DNA of 55,448 nt from Firmicutes bacterium UBA4916 (lineage in GTDB: Bacteria > Bacillota > Clostridia > Tissierellales > Tepidimicrobiaceae). Shown piece by piece: positions 25,755 through 35,330 of this stretch. The translations under genes and the position numbers were made by a program. Numbering within the stretch: position 1 is the first letter of the stretch; each line of letters opens with the position of its first letter. The notes under the pieces were generated by a model that ran no database searches, was not told where the DNA came from, and saw only the letters and a program-made list of their open reading frames with translations. The stretch lies in assembly GCA_002398845.1 (NCBI GenBank), contig DHBY01000098.1, positions 1,738 through 57,185 of the forward strand. Direction: 5' to 3'.

Positions 25755-27191
25755 TTATCTAACATAAGATGCTGGGTTCTGATTACCCCCATTTTTAATA
25801 ACTTCAAAATGAAGATGTGGGCCTGTAGATCTTCCAGTATTACCTACCTTAGCTATAACCTGACCCTTATAAACTTTATCGCCTCGTTTAACATTTATGG
25901 CACTGCAATGTCCATATCTTGTTTTATATCCATTTCCATGATCTATTTCAACTAAATTACCATAGGCTCCTTTTCTGCCAGCAAAAACAACCTTGCCGCC
26001 ATCGGCAGCTTTAATAGATGTCCCGGTACTTGCTGCAATATCTAATCCCTTATGCATTCTTCCATTTCTCATACCATATCTAGAAGATACAGAGCCCCTT
26101 GTGGGCATTAGAAATGCTCCCGTTGCTATTGTTCTTGGTACCTCTTTGGTGCCCTTTACAACTAACTCATCAATAGGTTCCTTGATTATATTTTCATTTA
26201 ATATTTCCTTATCTACTACTACTCCATTATGTTTTGTTACTTTGGCTAAGATTTCATTTTCACCTTCAGAACCTTCAACCTTTACCTTTTTTTCAGTTTT
26301 ATACATTTTTTTATCGTATTCAACTTTTACTTCATAGTCAACTTTTTCTTTATACTTAACTTCTTCGACTGTAGCCACAGTTAACATGGACTTAGGTACC
26401 AATAGCTTTACTTCATCACCTATCTGTAATTTTTCTGGGTTCTTATCTGGATTAGCCTCTATTAAGTCTTCTACGTTCATATCATAAATCTTGGCTATAG
26501 TCCATAGACTTTCACCTACTTCTACAATATGGGTTTTTATTTCTTCTGCACCAGTTTGTAAATATTTATAAAGCTCATCTTTGTTCATTATCTTATTTAA
26601 AGGTATATTCTTTTTTTCGATTTTTACATTCTCAACGAACTTTGCCTCTTTTATATTTCCTTCTCCCTCTAAATAGGGCTTTTTAATCTTCTCTATTATT
26701 TCTTCCATGTCCTTTTTTGTCTTAGTGGCAGCTATTTCTTCATTATCTATTAATAGTACATAACCAGTTACCAAAAATGTCATTTTGGATTTAATACTTT
26801 CTTTTATCTCATTGACTGATGATAATGAATCGTCTTTTGCATGAGTGTCTTTAAAACTAATATCATCATTTAGCACAACGTCAATGTCATATGTATTAGT
26901 CAAATCTCTTTTTATTTCATCTAATATGTTTAAAGCTTCTTGTTGTTCTCTAACTATTCCTATCTCTTGGTCGCCAAAATATACGAGGAAAGCTCTTGTC
27001 CTTACTTCGTTGATTTTATAAGTTGTAAATAATAATCCTACTATTACAACTAACATAAGCCCCATGAGAATTTTTTTGAAACTATACTTCCTGCTGAACC
27101 TTTTTTTAAAGTCTTTTACCTTTTTTAATACTCCATCGTTTTTTAAAGGTAAAGTAGACTCTCTAAACCCCATGTGATTTGGATCATCCAT
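25755..27191 (-). CDS. M23 peptidase with LysM and G5 domains
   Basis: A 478-residue envelope protein. A membrane helix at about 40-61 (KILMGLMLVVIVGLLFTTY) anchors it. A LysM domain (GESLWTIAKIYDMNVEDLI) near residue 225 binds peptidoglycan, and a G5 domain (VKYKEKVDYEVKVEYDKKMYK to ILNENIIKEPIDELVVKGTK) follows. The C-terminal M23 domain has the zinc ligands in HKGLDIAA and PHLHFEV, plus HG-GYKTRYGH. It probably cleaves peptide cross-links in the cell wall or spore cortex. RBS GGGAGG. Confidence 0.92.
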   Translation of the reverse strand: MDDPNHMGFRESTLPLKNDGVLKKVKDFKKRFSRKYSFKKILMGLMLVVIVGLLFTTYKINEVRTRAFLVYFGDQEIGIVREQQEALNILDEIKRDLTNTYDIDVVLNDDISFKDTHAKDDSLSSVNEIKESIKSKMTFLVTGYVLLIDNEEIAATKTKKDMEEIIEKIKKPYLEGEGNIKEAKFVENVKIEKKNIPLNKIMNKDELYKYLQTGAEEIKTHIVEVGESLWTIAKIYDMNVEDLIEANPDKNPEKLQIGDEVKLLVPKSMLTVATVEEVKYKEKVDYEVKVEYDKKMYKTEKKVKVEGSEGENEILAKVTKHNGVVVDKEILNENIIKEPIDELVVKGTKEVPRTIATGAFLMPTRGSVSSRYGMRNGRMHKGLDIAASTGTSIKAADGGKVVFAGRKGAYGNLVEIDHGNGYKTRYGHCSAINVKRGDKVYKGQVIAKVGNTGRSTGPHLHFEVIKNGGNQNPASYVR

Positions 27192-27616
27192 GGTTTCAGT
27201 ACCTCCCTATTTTTTAGATTAGCCTTAAAACCATATAATAATCGTTAAGACTTTTGTTACCTTTTTGTAACTAATTTGAAATAATATGAATTTATTATAA
27301 CATAGGGAAAATTATTTTCAACTTCTTAAGCCTATCTAAATATATTCTATTCAAAATTTAATTAAATATACCTTCATTTGAATCCCGCTAATTTCAATGG
27401 TTATAGCAAATAGTTTGCTTTGCTTTCTATATATTATCTAAATTGTTAAGAATTCTTAATATTTTGTTCCTCCGCTTTTCTTTATAAATTAACTCAAATT
27501 TTAAGTATTTATGCTGCTGCTTATGGAAAAACTTCTATTATGTTCCTATTACTCATACTTATTAAATAGGAGTAATAAAATCTTTATTAAATATTAGTTT
27601 ATTTAGGAGGCTCAAT
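27192..27616. other. Divergent intergenic region between M23 and yyaC genes
   Basis: 425 bp, AT-rich, with no gene. A perfect 14-bp palindrome TTAAGAATTCTTAA lies at 27446-27459. Close to yyaC, CCTATT pairs with AATAGG, and ATTACTC with GAGTAAT, as alternative small hairpins near 27546-27576. I cannot assign a sporulation-sigma promoter with confidence. Confidence 0.5.
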
Positions 27617-28204
27617 ATGACAGAATGTGCCAATGTAAATTGTGTTGATGTTAACTCTCCATTTGCTATTGTGGATTTTTCTAATCTAATACTGGAACAA
27701 CTATCATCTAGCATAGAAAATCACCAGGACTTAGTTATTTTATGTATAGGTACAGATAGATCCACTGGCGACTCTCTTGGCCCCTTGGTTGGTTATAAAC
27801 TATTTCCTTATATGTCATCTTATGAAAGGGTTCACCTAATTGGTACCCTAGAAGAACCAGTTCATGCTAAAAACCTATCTGATACTATTAGTATGATAAA
27901 AAGTAGGCATTCAGAAGCCCTAGTTTTAGCAATAGATGCCTCTTTAGGTCATCATAATAAAATTGGTTATATTACCATTAAAAAAGGCCCATTAAAGCCT
28001 GGATTAGGTGTAAACAAAAAACTACCTTTTATTGGAGATATAAGCATTACAGGTGTCGTAAATGTTGGTGGTATGATGGAATATATGGTATTACAAAATA
28101 CAAGGCTAAGCCTCGTTATGAATATGGCAGATATTATTTCTAAAGGTATAAATAGAGCTCTTTTTAAACTTTACAATGATAATTATGATGAAAAAACAAA
28201 GTAG
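27617..28204 (+). CDS. yyaC: Spore protease YyaC
   Basis: A 195-residue protein of the YyaC family, related to the germination protease fold. CIGTDRSTGDSLGPLVGY at about residue 55 and the AIDASLGH motif near residue 118 are characteristic. It is found only in spore-formers and lies near the origin in Bacillus too. RBS AGGAGG. This gene is a good marker that the organism makes endospores. Confidence 0.9.
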   Translation: MTECANVNCVDVNSPFAIVDFSNLILEQLSSSIENHQDLVILCIGTDRSTGDSLGPLVGYKLFPYMSSYERVHLIGTLEEPVHAKNLSDTISMIKSRHSEALVLAIDASLGHHNKIGYITIKKGPLKPGLGVNKKLPFIGDISITGVVNVGGMMEYMVLQNTRLSLVMNMADIISKGINRALFKLYNDNYDEKTK

Positions 28205-28232
28205 CCATATTGGCTGCTTTACTAATCTTTTT
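28201..28232 (+). terminator. Terminator of yyaC
   Basis: GTAGCCA / TGGCTGC hairpin with a TAT loop at 28201-28217, then a T-rich stretch at 28218-28232. The right edge lies inside the 3' end of the small minus-strand gene. Confidence 0.65.
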
Positions 28233-28398
28233 TGTCCTTATTTCCCCTAGTATCTTCATTTGAATCTTTATCTGAAAAAGGTTTTTCTTCATACATATAT
28301 ATAATATCGTTCATATCGTCTCCTAACTCCATATCCGTAATCATATATCCCTTATTCTCAACTTTTCTTGTCCTTTTAGAGTTTGTATTTTTATCCAT
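28222..28398 (-). CDS. Small acidic protein of unknown function
   Basis: A 58-residue gene. It begins MDKNTNSKRTRKVENKGYMI, contains DMELGDDMNDIIYMYEEKP, and ends in an Asp/Lys-rich tail. GGAGGATATTTTT precedes the ATG at good spacing. It lies between yyaC and the DUF4446 gene on the leftward strand. No homologous family is recognised, but the clean ribosome binding site makes it a likely real gene. Confidence 0.6.
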   Translation of the reverse strand: MDKNTNSKRTRKVENKGYMITDMELGDDMNDIIYMYEEKPFSDKDSNEDTRGNKDKKD

Positions 28399-28465
28399 AA
28401 AAATATCCTCCTATTTTTTCATATTATGTTTCTTAGGAGGATATAATATTCAAAGTCTTTCCTAT

Positions 28466-28984
28466 TTATAACGAACTTGCAAAGTTTTCTCCTCTAATGG
28501 CCCTATCTACGGCTTGCATTTCCTCTGTTGATAATGGATAAACAGACTTTCCGTTTTTTATTGGTTTTGCATAACAAGTAGACTGTTCCCTACCATAGAT
28601 ACTCGTAAGGACAATGCCATTTAAAAAGTTGTCCAAAAATACGATGGAAAAACTAAGTTCCGATCCCATATCTGCGAAGGCATTATATCTAATAAATCCT
28701 ACTTTTTGAATGGCGAAGGTTAGCTTTGTTTGTAAATCATCCATTTCCTTGCTTATATTAGATATTTCGCCTCTAAATTCTTCTATTTCATATCCGCTCT
28801 TTAGCAATAATTCTTCGATATTGATGCCATCTGAGCCTCGTACTAATTCATCATATCTTCGTTTTAATTTGGATATTCTTATTTCGGCTATTAAATATAA
28901 TGCCAATAGTACAAAAAAAGCTGCTAATAGTCCCATAATTATTTCTGTATTATATATTGCAATAAGTTCTCTAGTTTGCTCCAT
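28466..28984 (-). CDS. DUF4446 family membrane-anchored protein
   Basis: A 172-residue protein with one membrane helix (residues of about 13-33), a coiled-coil stretch (35-95), and the DUF4446 core: FIRYNAFADMGSELSFSI, then LTSIYGREQSTCYAKPI. This domain is typical of sporulating Clostridia near parA/parB. The role is unknown. AGGAG lies 8 nt before the ATG. Confidence 0.85.
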   Translation of the reverse strand: MEQTRELIAIYNTEIIMGLLAAFFVLLALYLIAEIRISKLKRRYDELVRGSDGINIEELLLKSGYEIEEFRGEISNISKEMDDLQTKLTFAIQKVGFIRYNAFADMGSELSFSIVFLDNFLNGIVLTSIYGREQSTCYAKPIKNGKSVYPLSTEEMQAVDRAIRGENFASSL

Positions 28985-29000
28985 CCATATTTCTCCTTTC

Positions 29001-30143
29001 CTATGCTTCCTTAGATATTTCTTTAATAGCTTTTATTCCTAATTCAATCTCTTCGTGAGTATTAAAAGGTCCAAAACTAAATCTAACAACCCCTTGTTCA
29101 AAAGTCCCTATTGTCTTATGAGCAAGTGGAGCACAATGAAGTCCAGGCCTTACTTCTATATCATAATCCTGATCTAATATATAAGATATTTCAGATGAAT
29201 CCTCATCCCCAATATTAATTGATACTACAGCCCCTTGATTATTTACATCTAATGGACCATAAGCCTTTACGCCTTCAATTTTTATAACCTCTTCAATAAA
29301 ATGTCTAGTTAATTCTTCTTCATGTTTTCTTATATTTTCAATTCCTTGTTGAAAAATATATTCTATACCTGATCCTAAGCCAATAATTCCTGGCCCATTG
29401 GGTGTACCGCTTTCATATTTATCTGGTCTTATATCTGGCTGTTCTAATAAATGAGATATACTACCTGTACCTCCCTGTTTCATCTCTTTTATATCTAAAC
29501 CATCTCTTATATATAATCCACCTGTGCCTTGAGGCCCTAGTAAGCCCTTATGGCCTGGAAAAGCCAATATATCGATATTCATCTTTTCTACATCAATATC
29601 ATATATTCCTGCTGATTGGGCAGCATCTACTAAATAATATATACCATTTTTTTTAGCAATTTTACCAATTTCTTCGATAGGCATAATTGTACCAGTTAAA
29701 TTCGAAATATGAGTGGTTATTATTAGCTTTGTATTCTTTTTAATACTTTTCTCAATATTAAGGGGATCAATTCTTCCCATTAGGTCACCCTTTACTATGG
29801 TGGTCTCTATTCCTTCCTTTTCCAATGCCTTCAAAGGCCTTAGAACAGAATTATGCTCCATAGAGGTGGTTATTACATGATCTCCTTTTTGCAATATACC
29901 TTTAATTCCTAGGTTTAAACCTTCTGTACAATTAAAAGTAAATATAACATTCATTGGATCCTTTATATTAAAAAGTTTCGCTATTAGTTCCCTTGTCTCA
30001 AAAATCCCTCTATCAATCTTTAGTGCCAATTTATGACCAGATCTTCCTGGGTTAGCTCCATAATTTTTCATAGCTTCCATAATAGAGTCGTATACTATAT
30101 TAGGTTTAGGAAAAGATGTTGCTGCATTATCAAAATACGTCAT
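29001..30143 (-). CDS. Class V aminotransferase / cysteine desulfurase-like enzyme
   Basis: A 380-residue PLP enzyme of the cysteine-desulfurase family (TIGR01977-like). The N-terminal YFDNAATSFPKP, the PLP-binding lysine K199 (FPGHKG), and the acidic VDAAQSAG before it are seen. A cysteine at residue 337 in RPGLHCAPLAHKT could be the catalytic sulfur acceptor. The start is the ATG at 30143 after GGAGGTGG; the frame opens 15 bp earlier. No Fe-S scaffold gene is nearby, so the role in sulfur transfer is inferred. Confidence 0.88.
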   Translation of the reverse strand: MTYFDNAATSFPKPNIVYDSIMEAMKNYGANPGRSGHKLALKIDRGIFETRELIAKLFNIKDPMNVIFTFNCTEGLNLGIKGILQKGDHVITTSMEHNSVLRPLKALEKEGIETTIVKGDLMGRIDPLNIEKSIKKNTKLIITTHISNLTGTIMPIEEIGKIAKKNGIYYLVDAAQSAGIYDIDVEKMNIDILAFPGHKGLLGPQGTGGLYIRDGLDIKEMKQGGTGSISHLLEQPDIRPDKYESGTPNGPGIIGLGSGIEYIFQQGIENIRKHEEELTRHFIEEVIKIEGVKAYGPLDVNNQGAVVSINIGDEDSSEISYILDQDYDIEVRPGLHCAPLAHKTIGTFEQGVVRFSFGPFNTHEEIELGIKAIKEISKEA

Positions 30144-30208
30144 TAATTCCACCTCCACTATTTTATAACCTAATTATATCATATTCTTTATAATGATAAA
30201 TGATAAAA

Positions 30209-30236
30209 AAAAGGAAACTCAATTGAGCTTCCTTTT
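30209..30236 (-). terminator. Terminator of the cyclodeaminase gene
   Basis: A 14-bp stem with one mismatch (AAAAGGAAACTCAA / TTGAGCTTCCTTTT) followed by poly-T in the leftward direction, directly after the stop codon. Confidence 0.8.
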
Positions 30237-30875
30237 CTATCCTAACCTTGTATATACGGTCTTTAATAAATCTTCTTTTAATTGGGTCCCTTCTTTTAAT
30301 AGTTGGTTTACCTTTTTATCCATTTCATTTCTATAATCTTCATCTTTTATGCTAGCTAGGTTTATTTTAACGTTTAAAAGCGCTCCCTCAAGTCCTGTGG
30401 CCGCAAGAAGTGCTCCTACGCCTACATCGGTAATAGCATTTACATTACCATGGTCTGCAAATACTTTTTGTAGCTTTAATACCTTAAAACATTCTTCAGC
30501 ACATCTTAAAGGTACTTCTAAAGCTACCTTATATCCTGCTTGTATTGCATCTGTTCTCTTTTTCTTTTCTTCTTCAGTATCTTTAGGTAATTTAAAAGCT
30601 GCCATTACTTCATCAAAAGCTTTTGTATCTTCATCTACGATACGACTTAGTTTTTCTACACTTTTTTGTAATTCTTCAAAGTTTTCATCCATTACTTTTT
30701 TGATATCACTATCTAATTCATCATAGATTTTCCTACCAATAGTTAAATTACCAACCATTGCTGTTAATGCTGAACCTAGACTGCCAGCTAAGGCTGCAAC
30801 ACTTCCTCCTCCTGGAGTAGGTTCCTTAGATGCAACCTGAAGAACATAATCTTTTACACTTTTGTCCATTAACAT
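30237..30875 (-). CDS. Formimidoyltetrahydrofolate cyclodeaminase-family protein
   Basis: A 212-residue cyclodeaminase/cyclohydrolase family protein (FTCD-C/FchA-like). It starts with VLQVASKEPTPGGGSVAALAGSLGSAL, and the glycine-rich PGGGS loop is the family hallmark. The family releases ammonia from formimino-THF to give 5,10-methenyl-THF, or hydrolyses it; the exact reaction here is not shown. RBS GGTGGTG. Alone on its transcript between terminator and the symporter gene. Confidence 0.85.
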   Translation of the reverse strand: MLMDKSVKDYVLQVASKEPTPGGGSVAALAGSLGSALTAMVGNLTIGRKIYDELDSDIKKVMDENFEELQKSVEKLSRIVDEDTKAFDEVMAAFKLPKDTEEEKKKRTDAIQAGYKVALEVPLRCAEECFKVLKLQKVFADHGNVNAITDVGVGALLAATGLEGALLNVKINLASIKDEDYRNEMDKKVNQLLKEGTQLKEDLLKTVYTRLG

Positions 30876-30990
30876 TAAATCACCACCATATTAATTATTA
30901 ATAGAAATTTATCTTGTCCCTTATTATGATAAAGTCATTCTATTAAAGTAAATTATATTATAGATAGTGAACATAATCAAATTAAAAAAG

Positions 30991-32340
30991 TTATTTGTTA
31001 GGTAGAAAGTTATTTTCATAATCATTTAATGTAGCTACTACCTGTGGGGATAATATCAATAATCCAGCAATATTAGGTAATACCATTAACCCATTAAATA
31101 AGTCTGCAACCTTCCAAACTGAATCAACGCTAAGTACTGAACCAAGTACAATAAATATTAATACTAAGACTCTATAGTATTTGATTCCTTTTTTACCAAA
31201 TAGATATTTGATATTTGACTCACCAAAGTAGTACCAGCCTATTATAGTTGAAAAAGCAAAGAAGAATAAACTTATTGCTACAAATTTAATACCGAATTTA
31301 CCAAGACCTATGCTAAATGCAGTTTGAGTCATCTCAATACCTGTTAAACCCATTGTATATGCACCAGTCATAATATTTATTAAAGCTGTAATTGTGCATA
31401 TTACTAATGTATCAAATATAACTCCAAATATAGCAACCAAACCCTGTTCTGCCGGATGATCTACCTTTGCCACTGCATGAGCATGAGGTGTAGAACCCAT
31501 ACCAGCTTCATTCGAGAATAATCCTCTAGAAATACCATATCTTACTGCTTCCTTTACAGTTACACCTATTGCTCCTCCTACTGCAGCTTGTGTTGTAAAA
31601 GCAGATGTAAATATGGTCTTAAATGCTGGAATTATTTGAGTATAGTTTAAAACTATAATTACTATACTACCAGCAATATATAAAACCGCCATAAAAGGCA
31701 CTATTAATTCAGTAAAAGAAGCGATTCTACCAATCCCTCCAATAAATATTAACCCTGCAAATATTGCAGCAATTAATCCGCCTACGATATTAGGTATATT
31801 AAATGCAGAATTCAAAGCTATAGCTATAGAATTTGATTGAACCATATTTCCTACAAAACCTAAAGCTATAATAATGGAAACTGCAAAGAAACCTGCTAAA
31901 AACTTACTATGAACACCTTTGCTTAAATAGTATGCTGGACCGCCTGTAGCCTCTCCATCTATTCTATCCACATACTTTTGAGCTAAAACTGCTTCACCAA
32001 ATATAGTACCCATACCTAAAAATGCACTAACCCACATCCAAAATATGGCTCCTGGTCCTCCAGAAGCTATAGCTGTAGCTACTCCTGCCAAGTTTCCAGT
32101 TCCTACTTGAGCAGCTATTGCTGTTGCTAAGGCTTGGAAAGATGACATGCCATCAGCTCCAGCTTTCTCTCCTTTTTTAAATATCCCGCCAAATACATGT
32201 TGATTAATCCTTTTAAGCTGTCGAATTTGTGGAAATCTTAATCTAATGGAATAATAAAGGCCTGTAAATAATAATAGCCAAATCAAAATATTGTTCCATA
32301 AAATATTGTTTAAGAAGTTCACTATTTTCATTATGTCCAT
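30991..32340 (-). CDS. Sodium:alanine (AGCS) symporter
   Basis: A 449-residue amino-acid carrier (AlsT/DagA-type) with about 11 membrane helices. ATAIAAQVGTGNLAGVATAI, SGGPGAIFWMWVSAFLGM, and SRGLFSNEAGMGSTPHAHA are family signatures. The start is the ATG at 32340 because AGAGGAGG precedes it; the open frame begins 57 bp earlier. It imports alanine, glycine or a related amino acid with Na+. The 32341-32573 region upstream is AT-rich with nothing recognisable. Confidence 0.92.
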   Translation of the reverse strand: MDIMKIVNFLNNILWNNILIWLLLFTGLYYSIRLRFPQIRQLKRINQHVFGGIFKKGEKAGADGMSSFQALATAIAAQVGTGNLAGVATAIASGGPGAIFWMWVSAFLGMGTIFGEAVLAQKYVDRIDGEATGGPAYYLSKGVHSKFLAGFFAVSIIIALGFVGNMVQSNSIAIALNSAFNIPNIVGGLIAAIFAGLIFIGGIGRIASFTELIVPFMAVLYIAGSIVIIVLNYTQIIPAFKTIFTSAFTTQAAVGGAIGVTVKEAVRYGISRGLFSNEAGMGSTPHAHAVAKVDHPAEQGLVAIFGVIFDTLVICTITALINIMTGAYTMGLTGIEMTQTAFSIGLGKFGIKFVAISLFFFAFSTIIGWYYFGESNIKYLFGKKGIKYYRVLVLIFIVLGSVLSVDSVWKVADLFNGLMVLPNIAGLLILSPQVVATLNDYENNFLPNK

Positions 32341-32573
32341 AATTATGCCTCCTCTTCCTATTGTTGTGTTTTTTAGGGCCCTGTTATAATATAACACAAA
32401 TAATAAAATTTTAAAGGTTTTTTATTTAATAATTTTTTAGATTCTTCTTATTTTATTTAATTGTTTCTACCATATTTAGCATTATTATGTGTATTTTTTA
32501 TGACTTTTATCACTTTTAACTTCAAATTTTTAAAGTTAACTATTTATTAAAATATATTTTATAATTAAAAACC

Positions 32574-32594
32574 TGGCTTATTGATAATAAGCCA
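32574..32594 (-). terminator. Terminator of the Na+/Ca2+ antiporter gene
   Basis: A perfect 9-bp stem (TGGCTTATT / AATAAGCCA) with a GAT loop, then a T-rich run in the leftward direction. Confidence 0.75.
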
Positions 32595-32622
32595 TGTTTT
32601 AGAATATTCTTGAAACTACTTC

Positions 32623-33570
32623 CTAAAATATAATAAAAAGATACGCTATATAAGATCCTAATAATATTAACCCAGTAAATCTCCCAATCCTTTCTTTGAA
32701 CAATCCAGTAAACACAAAAATCAATGCAACTAACATAGCCATTGGTATATCAAGAAATAATGTTTGTCTTGAAATCATTAAACCTTGATCACTAACTAAA
32801 GCTGAGGCACCCATAATAACTGATATATCTATTATATTAGCCCCTAAAATATTCCCTACGGATATATTCTGTTGATTTTTAAAAGTAGCCGTTAAAGAAG
32901 TAACAAGTTCCGGTATTGAGGTACCAATAGCAAGCAATGTAAGACTAACCACTTGCTTTGGAATTCTTAGTACGTTTGCAATTTTTACCCCACTATCCAC
33001 TAATAGATGAGCACCATATACAATTAAAAATCCCCCTACTATGAACTTAACTCCATTTAAAAGTAAGTCTTTTTTCTTAATAGGTCCCTTTTTAGGAATT
33101 TTATCTTTTACATCTTCTCTTTTATGTTCAAATATGTTTATTATTATAAAAATTAATATTAATGATATTAATAGGTGCCCTTCCTTAAAAGTTATAATTC
33201 CATCTTTAGACACAATAAAAAAAATACATAAATATGTTATCATCATTACACCTTTAATGCCAAAAAAAGTGCTATTTATTTTTATTGGTTTTATCAGAGC
33301 ACATATTCCAATAATGAAAGCAATATTACATATATAAGACCCTAGAGCATTGCCTACTGACATTTCGGAAAAACCCTCGTTACTAGCCACTGTGGAAACA
33401 AAAAATTCTGGCAATGTTGTAGCAACACTAACAATAGTAGCCCCTATTATCCCAGAAGAAATCCCTGTTCTTTCTGCAATGTGTATAGAAGCATCTACAA
33501 ATAAATCCCCCCCTTTTACAATCATTACTAAACCAATAGTAAATATAACTAAGACTAATAAAAATTCCAT
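32623..33570 (-). CDS. Calcium/sodium antiporter (CaCA family)
   Basis: A 315-residue protein with two homologous halves. Each carries a CaCA alpha-repeat: GATIVSVATTLPEFFVS with GNALGSYICN in the first half, and LLAIGTSIPELVTSLTA with GNILGANIIDI in the second. Ten membrane helices are likely. It exchanges Ca2+ for Na+ (or K+). RBS AGGAGG. Expressed alone leftward. Confidence 0.92.
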   Translation of the reverse strand: MEFLLVLVIFTIGLVMIVKGGDLFVDASIHIAERTGISSGIIGATIVSVATTLPEFFVSTVASNEGFSEMSVGNALGSYICNIAFIIGICALIKPIKINSTFFGIKGVMMITYLCIFFIVSKDGIITFKEGHLLISLILIFIIINIFEHKREDVKDKIPKKGPIKKKDLLLNGVKFIVGGFLIVYGAHLLVDSGVKIANVLRIPKQVVSLTLLAIGTSIPELVTSLTATFKNQQNISVGNILGANIIDISVIMGASALVSDQGLMISRQTLFLDIPMAMLVALIFVFTGLFKERIGRFTGLILLGSYIAYLFIIF

Positions 33571-33740
33571 ACTTTCCTCCTAAAGTTTATTTAAATTTTT
33601 ATTAACTACTATATTTATATCTAGGGATATCCATTAATATTACTTATATTGTTTAACTTGATAAAACATGCAGCTTGTAACAATTAATAGATGAAAGAAT
33701 AGTATATTAATAATTATTATAAGTAAAAGAGGTGCTTATT

Positions 33741-34361
33741 TTGGAATCAGTATTATTAGTATTAGCCTTATCCTTAGATGCCTTTGTTGCCAGTATGGCT
33801 TATGGTACAAATAAAATTAAAATACCATTTATATCGATGACAATTATCAATCTGGTGTGTTCCATGTTTCTTGCTTTGTCTGTTTTTTTTGGAACTTTAT
33901 TAAGACAATTATTACCGCAAAACATAACCATAATTATTAGTTTCTCAATTCTAATGTTTTTAGGTACTTATTACCTTTTTGAAAGTCTAGTTAAAACATT
34001 TTTAGAAAGAAAATCAGATCCTAGCCAAAAAGTAAAATTTAAATTATTTAATGTATGGTTTATTATAGACATATATATTGATGAAACTAAAGCTGATTTA
34101 GATAATTCCAAAATACTAAGTTCAAAAGAAGCTTTATATTTAGCTATTGCACTATCTTTAGATTCACTAGCAATAGGATTTGGGTCTAGCTTAGGAAATA
34201 TCAATTATCTTAATGTAATATTATTATCATTAGTTTCAGATATGATTGCCATATGGCTAGGATTATTTATAGGTAGGAAATTTGTTGAAAAGTCAAAATT
34301 AAACCTGTCTTGGCTAGCAGGTATAATTTTAATTATTTTAGCTGTCCTAAAATTAATATAA
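33741..34361 (+). CDS. YtaF-like sporulation membrane protein
   Basis: A 206-residue integral membrane protein with about six helices in two halves. Each half opens with a Sec/MntP-type LDAFVASMAYG or LDSLAIGFGSS motif. YtaF and MntP (Mn efflux) are related; the central insertion resembles YtaF. I chose TTG at 33741, 6 nt after AGAGGTG. A GTG at 33732 lies inside that ribosome binding site. Substrate unknown. Confidence 0.75.
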   Translation: MESVLLVLALSLDAFVASMAYGTNKIKIPFISMTIINLVCSMFLALSVFFGTLLRQLLPQNITIIISFSILMFLGTYYLFESLVKTFLERKSDPSQKVKFKLFNVWFIIDIYIDETKADLDNSKILSSKEALYLAIALSLDSLAIGFGSSLGNINYLNVILLSLVSDMIAIWLGLFIGRKFVEKSKLNLSWLAGIILIILAVLKLI

Positions 34362-34363
34362 AA

Positions 34364-34393
34364 TTTAAACCAACCTAAAATGGTTGGTTTAAA
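34364..34393. terminator. Bidirectional terminator between ytaF-like and phzF-like genes
   Basis: A perfect 12-bp stem (TTTAAACCAACC / GGTTGGTTTAAA) with a TAAAAT loop; the right arm overlaps the PhzF stop codon. Confidence 0.8.
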
Positions 34394-35285
34394 AACACAT
34401 AATTCCTTCTAAAACTATTCTTGCTCCTCCCCCAATTTTTACTGTATACTCCCCTTTATTTTCATCAATTCTACAATAAATATTGCTTGGCCTATTTAAA
34501 ACCTCACCTTGCATTGATATTATTTCGTTTCTATCTATATAGCCTTCTTTTCTTAAAAAATAAATTAATGCACCATTTGCAGTTCCCGTAGCAGCCTCTT
34601 CGTTTATTCCTACTAAAGGAGCAAAATTCCTCGTAAATACCTTATCTGAATTTATCTTTGGCAAACAAAAAGCGTGAACTCCTGACACATTTAATTTTTT
34701 AGATACATCAGCTAATTTTCTAAAATCTACCTTCAAATTATTTAAAGTATCTTTACTTTTTATTGGCAACATTATATCAGGTAACCCTGTAGAAATAATC
34801 TTTGGAAATACAAAATTATCTTCTATACCTATATCTTTTTTTTCTAAATGAAAACAATCTAATAATAGTTCTATATCTTCTATTTTACCTAAATCCTTAG
34901 GAGGGGCTTGTTCCATCATTACCCTTTCAATTTTTCCATTATTGAAAAATATTTCTACTGCTAATTTACCAACCTTGGTCTCTTGATATACCTTTTTTAC
35001 GCCTTTATATATAGAAGGTAAATAACCCTTATAAGCTAAAGTATAAAAAGAGCCAATTGTTGCATGACCGCAGAGATCCACTTCTTGAACTGGGGTAAAA
35101 AACCTAACTTTGTAATTGTTTTTATCTATTGGAAATACAAAAGCAGTTTCTGAAAGATTCATTTCCATTGCAATATTTTGCATATCTTTCTCAGATAGTT
35201 CTCCTGCATCTGGCACAACACCAGCTGGATTTCCGCCAAAAGGCTTAGATGAAAAAGCATCGACTTGGTATATGTTTATTTCCAT
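34389..35285 (-). CDS. PhzF-family isomerase
   Basis: A 298-residue PhzF-like protein with two homologous halves. The catalytic glutamate lies in MNLSETAFV near residue 47. GGNPAGVV, DLCGHATIGS and EAATGTANGAL are the other signatures. Family enzymes isomerise small metabolites; true phenazine synthesis is not implied, because no other phz genes are present. Next to the parA-parB cluster. Confidence 0.9.
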   Translation of the reverse strand: MEINIYQVDAFSSKPFGGNPAGVVPDAGELSEKDMQNIAMEMNLSETAFVFPIDKNNYKVRFFTPVQEVDLCGHATIGSFYTLAYKGYLPSIYKGVKKVYQETKVGKLAVEIFFNNGKIERVMMEQAPPKDLGKIEDIELLLDCFHLEKKDIGIEDNFVFPKIISTGLPDIMLPIKSKDTLNNLKVDFRKLADVSKKLNVSGVHAFCLPKINSDKVFTRNFAPLVGINEEAATGTANGALIYFLRKEGYIDRNEIISMQGEVLNRPSNIYCRIDENKGEYTVKIGGGARIVLEGIMCF

Positions 35286-35307
35286 AGATTACACTCCCTT
35301 TTATAAA

Positions 35308-35323
35308 TGTTTCACGTGAAACA
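35308..35323. promoter_or_regulatory. parS site
   Basis: TGTTTCACGTGAAACA, the exact parS consensus bound by ParB/Spo0J, lies between the PhzF gene and the parB stop codon. Confidence 0.95.
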
Positions 35324-35330
35324 TTTGCTT

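Noticed and set aside
28232..28471. 79-residue plus-strand open frame
   Set aside because: It is antisense to the small 58-residue gene, which has the better ribosome binding site.
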